Of a stretch of DNA of 64,000 nucleotides, positions 60,274 through 64,000 are shown piece by piece. The DNA comes from Sphingomonas koreensis (GTDB lineage: Bacteria; Pseudomonadota; Alphaproteobacteria; Sphingomonadales; Sphingomonadaceae), in the NCBI GenBank assembly GCA_006438735.1, contig RCZF01000004.1:192449-256448 (forward strand), in the 5' to 3' direction. A program made the position numbers and the translations under genes. The stretch's first letter is position 1. Every line of letters starts with the position of its first letter. The notes under the pieces are model-generated. The model ran no database searches, had not been told where the DNA came from, and was given only the letters and a program-made list of their open reading frames with translations.

Positions 60274-60303
60274 TTGCCTGCCCGACTCCCGCCCTCCTAT
60301 ACC
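60274..60303 (+). promoter_or_regulatory. Probable promoter of parE giving a leaderless mRNA
   Basis: TTGCCT at 60274-60279 and TATACC at 60298-60303 with an 18-base spacer. The parE ATG at 60310 lies seven bases past the -10 box, where transcription should start. No Shine-Dalgarno is visible in the bases between. Confidence 0.55.
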
Positions 60304-60309
60304 GATGCG

Positions 60310-62286
60310 ATGTCCGATCTGTTCGCGTCCAACGCCAAAACCACGACCGATTACGACGCTTCGTCGATCGAGGTGCTCGAAGGGCTCGAGCCCGTTCGCC
60401 GCCGCCCCGGCATGTATGTCGGCGGCACCGACGAGCGCGCGCTGCACCATCTTGCCGCCGAAGTGCTCGACAATGCGATGGACGAGGCGGTTGCCGGCCA
60501 CGCCAGCCGCATCGAGGTGACGCTGGAGCCGGGCAACCGCCTGACGATCGTCGACAACGGCCGCGGCATTCCGGTCGATCCGCACCCGAAATTCCCCGGC
60601 AAATCGGCGCTGGAGGTGATCCTCTCGACGCTCCATTCGGGCGGCAAGTTCGACGGCAAGGCGTACGCAACCTCGGGCGGCCTGCACGGCGTCGGCGTCA
60701 GCGTCGTCAACGCGCTGTCGTCCGAGACGGTGGTCGAGGTCGCGCGCAACCGCGAGCTCTATCGCCAGCGTTTTTCGCGCGGGCAGACGCTCGGGCCGAT
60801 CGAACTGCTCGGGCCGACGCCCAATCGCCGCGGCACCTCGGTCAGCTTCGTGCCGGACACAGAGATTTTCGGCCCCGAACTTCATTTCAAGCCAGCGCGG
60901 CTTTACAAGCTCGCGCGCTCCAAGGCGTATCTGTTCGCCGGCGTCGAAATCCGCTGGAAATGCGCGCCCGAGCTGATTGCGGATGAAACGCCGCCGGAAG
61001 CCGTGTTCCAATTCCCCGGCGGGCTCGCCGATCATCTGCGCGAGCAGATCGGCGGCCGCGAATGCGCGACCAGCGATTTTTTCGCCGGCAGCCAGGACTT
61101 CGCCGACAGCCAGGGCCGGGTCGAATGGGCGGTCGCCTGGCCGCTGTGGAGCGACGGCAGCTATTCCTGGTATTGCAACACCATCCCGACACCCGACGGC
61201 GGCACGCACGAAGCCGGCCTGCGCGCCGCGCTGGTCCGCGGCCTGCGCGCATTCGGTGAGCTGACGGGCCAGAAGAAAGCGAAAGACCTCACCGCCGACG
61301 ACGTGATGACCGGCAGCGAGCTGATGCTGAGCGTGTTCATCCGCGATCCGCAATTCCAGAGCCAGACTAAGGACCGGCTCACCTCGCCCGAAGCCACCGG
61401 CCTCGTTGAAAAGGCGGTGCGCGATCATTTCGATCATTTCCTCACCGACAATATGGAGCGCGGCAAGGCGCTGCTCGGCTACGTGCTCGAGCGAATGGAC
61501 GAACGCCTGCGCCGCAAGCAGGAGCGCGAGGTCAAGCGCAAGACCGCCACCTCGTCGCGCAAGCTCCGCCTCCCCGGCAAGCTCACCGATTGCTCGGCGG
61601 ACGATCCCAAGGGCACCGAGATCTTCATCGTCGAGGGCGATTCGGCCGGCGGCTCGGCCAAACAGGCGCGCGACCGCAAGACGCAGGCGATCCTGCCCAT
61701 TCGCGGCAAGATATTGAACGTCGCCAGCGCGACCTCGGCGAAGATCTTCGCCAATCAGGAGATCGCCGATCTGATCCAGGCATTGGGCTGCGGCACGCGC
61801 AAGGACTGCGTGCCCGATAATCTGCGCTACGAACGTATCGTCATCATGACCGACGCCGATGTCGACGGCGCGCATATCGCCACGCTGCTGATGACCTTCT
61901 TCTTTCAGGAAATGCCCGAATTGGTGCGCCGCGGGCATCTCTATCTGGCGCAGCCGCCACTCTACCGGCTGACCGCAGGCGGCAAGAGCCTCTACGCCCG
62001 CGACGACGCCCACCGCGCCGAGATCGAGGCGGGGCCCTTCAAGGGCAAGAAGGTCGAAGTCGCGCGCTTCAAGGGGCTCGGCGAAATGAACCCGATCCAG
62101 CTACGCGAAACGACGATGGACCCGAAGACGCGGGGCATGATCCGCATCACGCTGCCACAGGAATATGAGGAGCGCGCGGTGGTGAAGGATCTGGTCGATC
62201 GGCTGATGGGCAACAACCCGGCGCACCGCTTCGCCTTCATCCAGGAAAACGCCGCGCGATTGGACGAAGAAGCGATCGATGCGTGA
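60310..62286 (+). CDS. parE: DNA topoisomerase IV subunit B
   Basis: A 658-residue type IIA subunit that binds ATP and helps separate daughter chromosomes. The GHKL site has EVLDNAMDEAV, DNGRGIPVDPHP and GLHGVGVSVVNAL. The TOPRIM domain has IVEGDSAGGSAKQARDRKTQ and MTDADVDGAHI. The Glu/Asp metal ligands are intact. At 658 residues it is ParE-length rather than GyrB-length. The start lies directly after a strong promoter; the first stop overlaps the next gene by eight bases. Confidence 0.96.
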   Translation: MSDLFASNAKTTTDYDASSIEVLEGLEPVRRRPGMYVGGTDERALHHLAAEVLDNAMDEAVAGHASRIEVTLEPGNRLTIVDNGRGIPVDPHPKFPGKSALEVILSTLHSGGKFDGKAYATSGGLHGVGVSVVNALSSETVVEVARNRELYRQRFSRGQTLGPIELLGPTPNRRGTSVSFVPDTEIFGPELHFKPARLYKLARSKAYLFAGVEIRWKCAPELIADETPPEAVFQFPGGLADHLREQIGGRECATSDFFAGSQDFADSQGRVEWAVAWPLWSDGSYSWYCNTIPTPDGGTHEAGLRAALVRGLRAFGELTGQKKAKDLTADDVMTGSELMLSVFIRDPQFQSQTKDRLTSPEATGLVEKAVRDHFDHFLTDNMERGKALLGYVLERMDERLRRKQEREVKRKTATSSRKLRLPGKLTDCSADDPKGTEIFIVEGDSAGGSAKQARDRKTQAILPIRGKILNVASATSAKIFANQEIADLIQALGCGTRKDCVPDNLRYERIVIMTDADVDGAHIATLLMTFFFQEMPELVRRGHLYLAQPPLYRLTAGGKSLYARDDAHRAEIEAGPFKGKKVEVARFKGLGEMNPIQLRETTMDPKTRGMIRITLPQEYEERAVVKDLVDRLMGNNPAHRFAFIQENAARLDEEAIDA

Positions 62287-63589
62287 AGCGCTCGCCGCGC
62301 TCGCTCTCCTCGCAGCGGCGCCGGCACTGGCGCAGGCCGCACCCCCGCCCGCCACGGCCGTTCCTGCGTCGATGCTCAAGACCCGGCTCGATCAGCTCGT
62401 CGCGCTGCTGAACGGCAAGGCGGGCTACGACACGCTCTTCTCGCCCAGCTTTCGACACGCGGTGCCACGCGCGCAGCTGCAAAGCTTCGTCGCCGGGCTC
62501 AAAGCGCAAGGCGGCCTGGCGACCGGCGTCGCGTCGATCGACGCCGTCACGCCGTGGCAGGCGACGGTGAAGATCGCCTATCAGCGCGTCGTCGCGACCT
62601 TCCAGATCGCCATCGATCCCGCCGCACCGCACCTGATCACCGGGCTGCGCAGCACCGGCACCGCGCCGCAAGGCGATTCGCTCGCGAAGCTCGACGCCGA
62701 TTTCCGCAAACTCCCCGGCGCGAGCGGTTTCGGCATCTATGCGCTGTCCGATCAGGGCGTCACGCCCGTCGCGCAGCTCAACGGCGAGACGGCCGCCCCG
62801 CTGGCTTCGGGATTCAAGCTGTGGGTGCTGGCCGAGGCGGTGCGGCAGATCAATGCCGGCGAGCGCCATTGGGACGATGTCGTGCGCGTCGGCCGCCATT
62901 CGCTGCCCTCGGGCATCCTGCAGACCTGGCCGGGCGGCGCGCCGGTGACGCTGCAGACGCTGGCGACGCTGATGATCTCGATCAGCGACAACACCGCCGC
63001 CGATACGCTGCTGACGACGCTCGGCCGAGACAATGTCGATAAGGTGGTCAAGACGCTCGGCGTCGCCGATCCCGCGCGCACGCTGCCGGTGCTGACCACC
63101 GGCGAAGCGTTCGCGCTGAAGACGACCGCCAATGCGGCCCTCGCCGGCCGCTGGGCGACCGCCACGCCCGAGGCGCGGCTGGCGCTGCTCAAGGATAATA
63201 CGGACAAGCTTACGAGCCAGCCGCTCGATCCCGCGATGTTCGGCGCCAAGCCGTTGGCGATCGACAGCGTCGAATGGTTCGCCAGCCCCGCCGATATGGC
63301 GCGCACGCTCAATTGGCTGCGGCAGCACGGCGACGCCACGATGCGCGATATTCTTTCGGTCACGCCGAAAACCGATCCGGCGAACGCCCGGCAATTCGGC
63401 TATATCGGCTTCAAGGGGGGATCGGAGCCGGGTGTCATCACGATGAGCTTCTTGATCGAGACGAAGACCGGCGCGTGGTTCGCGGTGACCGGCAACTGGC
63501 ACAATGCTGCCGCCGCGGTCGGCGAAGCGGCGTTCGGCGCGCTGATGAACCGCGCGCTGGCGCTGGCCACGCGCGAAAATCGGGAATGA
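62279..63589 (+). CDS. Secreted serine hydrolase of the class A beta-lactamase fold
   Basis: A 436-residue exported protein (signal LAALALLAAAPALAQA). An N-terminal domain of about 130 residues resembles a DUF-type Cpe/NTF2-like extension. The beta-lactamase-like domain has the catalytic SGFK (S-x-x-K) near residue 179, SDN in MISISDNTAADTL near residue 236, and FKGGSEPG in the KTG position near residue 379. The Glu166-type omega loop is not obvious. It may be a PBP-like esterase or peptidase rather than a true beta-lactamase. Confidence 0.85.
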   Translation: MREALAALALLAAAPALAQAAPPPATAVPASMLKTRLDQLVALLNGKAGYDTLFSPSFRHAVPRAQLQSFVAGLKAQGGLATGVASIDAVTPWQATVKIAYQRVVATFQIAIDPAAPHLITGLRSTGTAPQGDSLAKLDADFRKLPGASGFGIYALSDQGVTPVAQLNGETAAPLASGFKLWVLAEAVRQINAGERHWDDVVRVGRHSLPSGILQTWPGGAPVTLQTLATLMISISDNTAADTLLTTLGRDNVDKVVKTLGVADPARTLPVLTTGEAFALKTTANAALAGRWATATPEARLALLKDNTDKLTSQPLDPAMFGAKPLAIDSVEWFASPADMARTLNWLRQHGDATMRDILSVTPKTDPANARQFGYIGFKGGSEPGVITMSFLIETKTGAWFAVTGNWHNAAAAVGEAAFGALMNRALALATRENRE

Positions 63590-63690
63590 GGTAACCTTCC
63601 TGTCCGGTCCGCGCATCGCCGAGCGGCGTCGCTTCAGCGAGCCGCCCGACGATGATAGGGAATGACGCGTTGCCCCGCTTCGCTCCCGCT

Positions 63691-64000
63691 TCAATGCTGC
63701 TCGGTGATCGGCCGTGTGTCGGCTTGCGCGAGCATCCGCGAACGGTCGGTAAGCGCCGCGATCTGGGTGTCGGCGCTGTGAACGGCGGCATGGCGGCAAC
63801 GAGCATTGGCCATTACCTCGCCCATGCTGCCATCCTTGGGCCAGCCGCAGACTTTGTTGATCGCGATCGATACGCGATGCTGGAGGACCTTCATCGCCGC
63901 GGGCCGCGACAGGTCGAGATCATATGAATGAACGCGCACGGTCGGCGCTTGGTCGATCGCGGTCTGCGCGACGGCAGGCATCGGGGTGAAGGCGGCGCTG
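63691..64000 (-). CDS. UrcA family protein, N-terminus cut by the window edge
   Basis: A reading frame from the window end to a TGA at 63691-63693, about 103 residues. The UrcA pattern is present: VRVHSYDLDLSRPAAMKVLQHRVS, then KVCGWPKDG, and RCRHAAVHSADTQIAAL, with two Cys that could be a disulfide. The first visible residues (SAAFTPMPAVAQTA) look like the end of a signal peptide, so the true start lies beyond 64000. UrcA proteins are small periplasmic proteins of unknown role, common in sphingomonads and Caulobacter. Between this gene and the hydrolase, 63590-63690 shows nothing I can name. Confidence 0.82.
   Translation of the reverse strand, partial: SAAFTPMPAVAQTAIDQAPTVRVHSYDLDLSRPAAMKVLQHRVSIAINKVCGWPKDGSMGEVMANARCRHAAVHSADTQIAALTDRSRMLAQADTRPITEQH

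Noticed and set aside
59782-62013. A 743-codon open frame antisense to parE and the acyltransferase gene
   Set aside because: It runs across two real genes, has no recognisable domain, and parE motifs on the other strand are complete.
62279-63589. Calling the serine hydrolase an antibiotic-resistance beta-lactamase
   Set aside because: The SxxK, SDN and KTG-like positions exist, but the omega-loop Glu is not evident and the protein has an extra N-terminal domain, so only the fold can be supported.

Overview
This 64 kb window is ordinary chromosomal DNA from a high-GC alphaproteobacterium, most likely a sphingomonad (Sphingomonas or a close relative). The evidence is a GcrA cell-cycle regulator, a petABC cytochrome bc1 operon, an UrcA-family protein, a DUF6894-like protein, a TIGR02466-type oxygenase, paired TraB/GumN proteins, and two promoters of the alphaproteobacterial general-stress (EcfG) type. 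Coding density is very high. No gene-free stretch is longer than about 230 bases. I see no tRNA, rRNA, CRISPR array, insertion sequence or prophage.

Layout. 1-1021: a partial transketolase and rpiA (pentose phosphate pathway). 1145-7510: a compatible-solute block, otsB, a GH15 hydrolase and otsA, facing an OpuC/ProU-type osmoprotectant ABC transporter whose permease is fused to its binding protein. 7565-13665: an SDR, pterin carbinolamine dehydratase, ccmAB, a glycosyltransferase, an RNase H-like protein, a pseudouridine synthase and a large flavoprotein. 13822-21045: a GH31 glucosidase, lipoproteins, an acidic protein, an MFS pump and a 2OG-Fe oxygenase. 21154-28934: homoserine dehydrogenase, pyruvate phosphate dikinase and glyS/glyQ. 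29069-31952: a small XRE regulator, two membrane proteins and two TraB/GumN proteins. 32084-37455: rplY, pth, a TIGR02466 protein, a DUF6894-like protein under a probable EcfG promoter, two Crp/Fnr paralogues and ychF. 37496-41493: a Met/His-rich probable copper pair, a phosphodiesterase, a MaoC protein and a Gly/Asn/His repeat lipoprotein under a second probable EcfG promoter. 41719-48883: petCBA, an SPOUT methylase, hemF, a GNAT, two membrane proteins and lipB. 48985-56862: surface proteins, queE/queC, argD-argF-hslO, an ABC-2 permease and gcrA. 57019-64000: TadE/TadG-like genes, an acyltransferase, parE, a serine hydrolase and a partial UrcA protein.

The most unusual feature is glyS. Its reading frame carries three separate in-frame insertions of palindromic repeats that are otherwise intergenic in this window, plus a roughly 370-bp low-GC segment that looks foreign or recombinant. 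Other points of interest are a perfect 35-bp inverted repeat between two convergent genes, a TGTCA/TGACA operator-like array before the XRE cassette, probable leaderless promoters at parE and ccmA, and an RNase H-like protein that has lost its fourth catalytic acidic residue. I did not find a clear new defence or mobile system. The best candidates for undescribed biology are the repeat-invaded glyS and the XRE/membrane-protein cassette.
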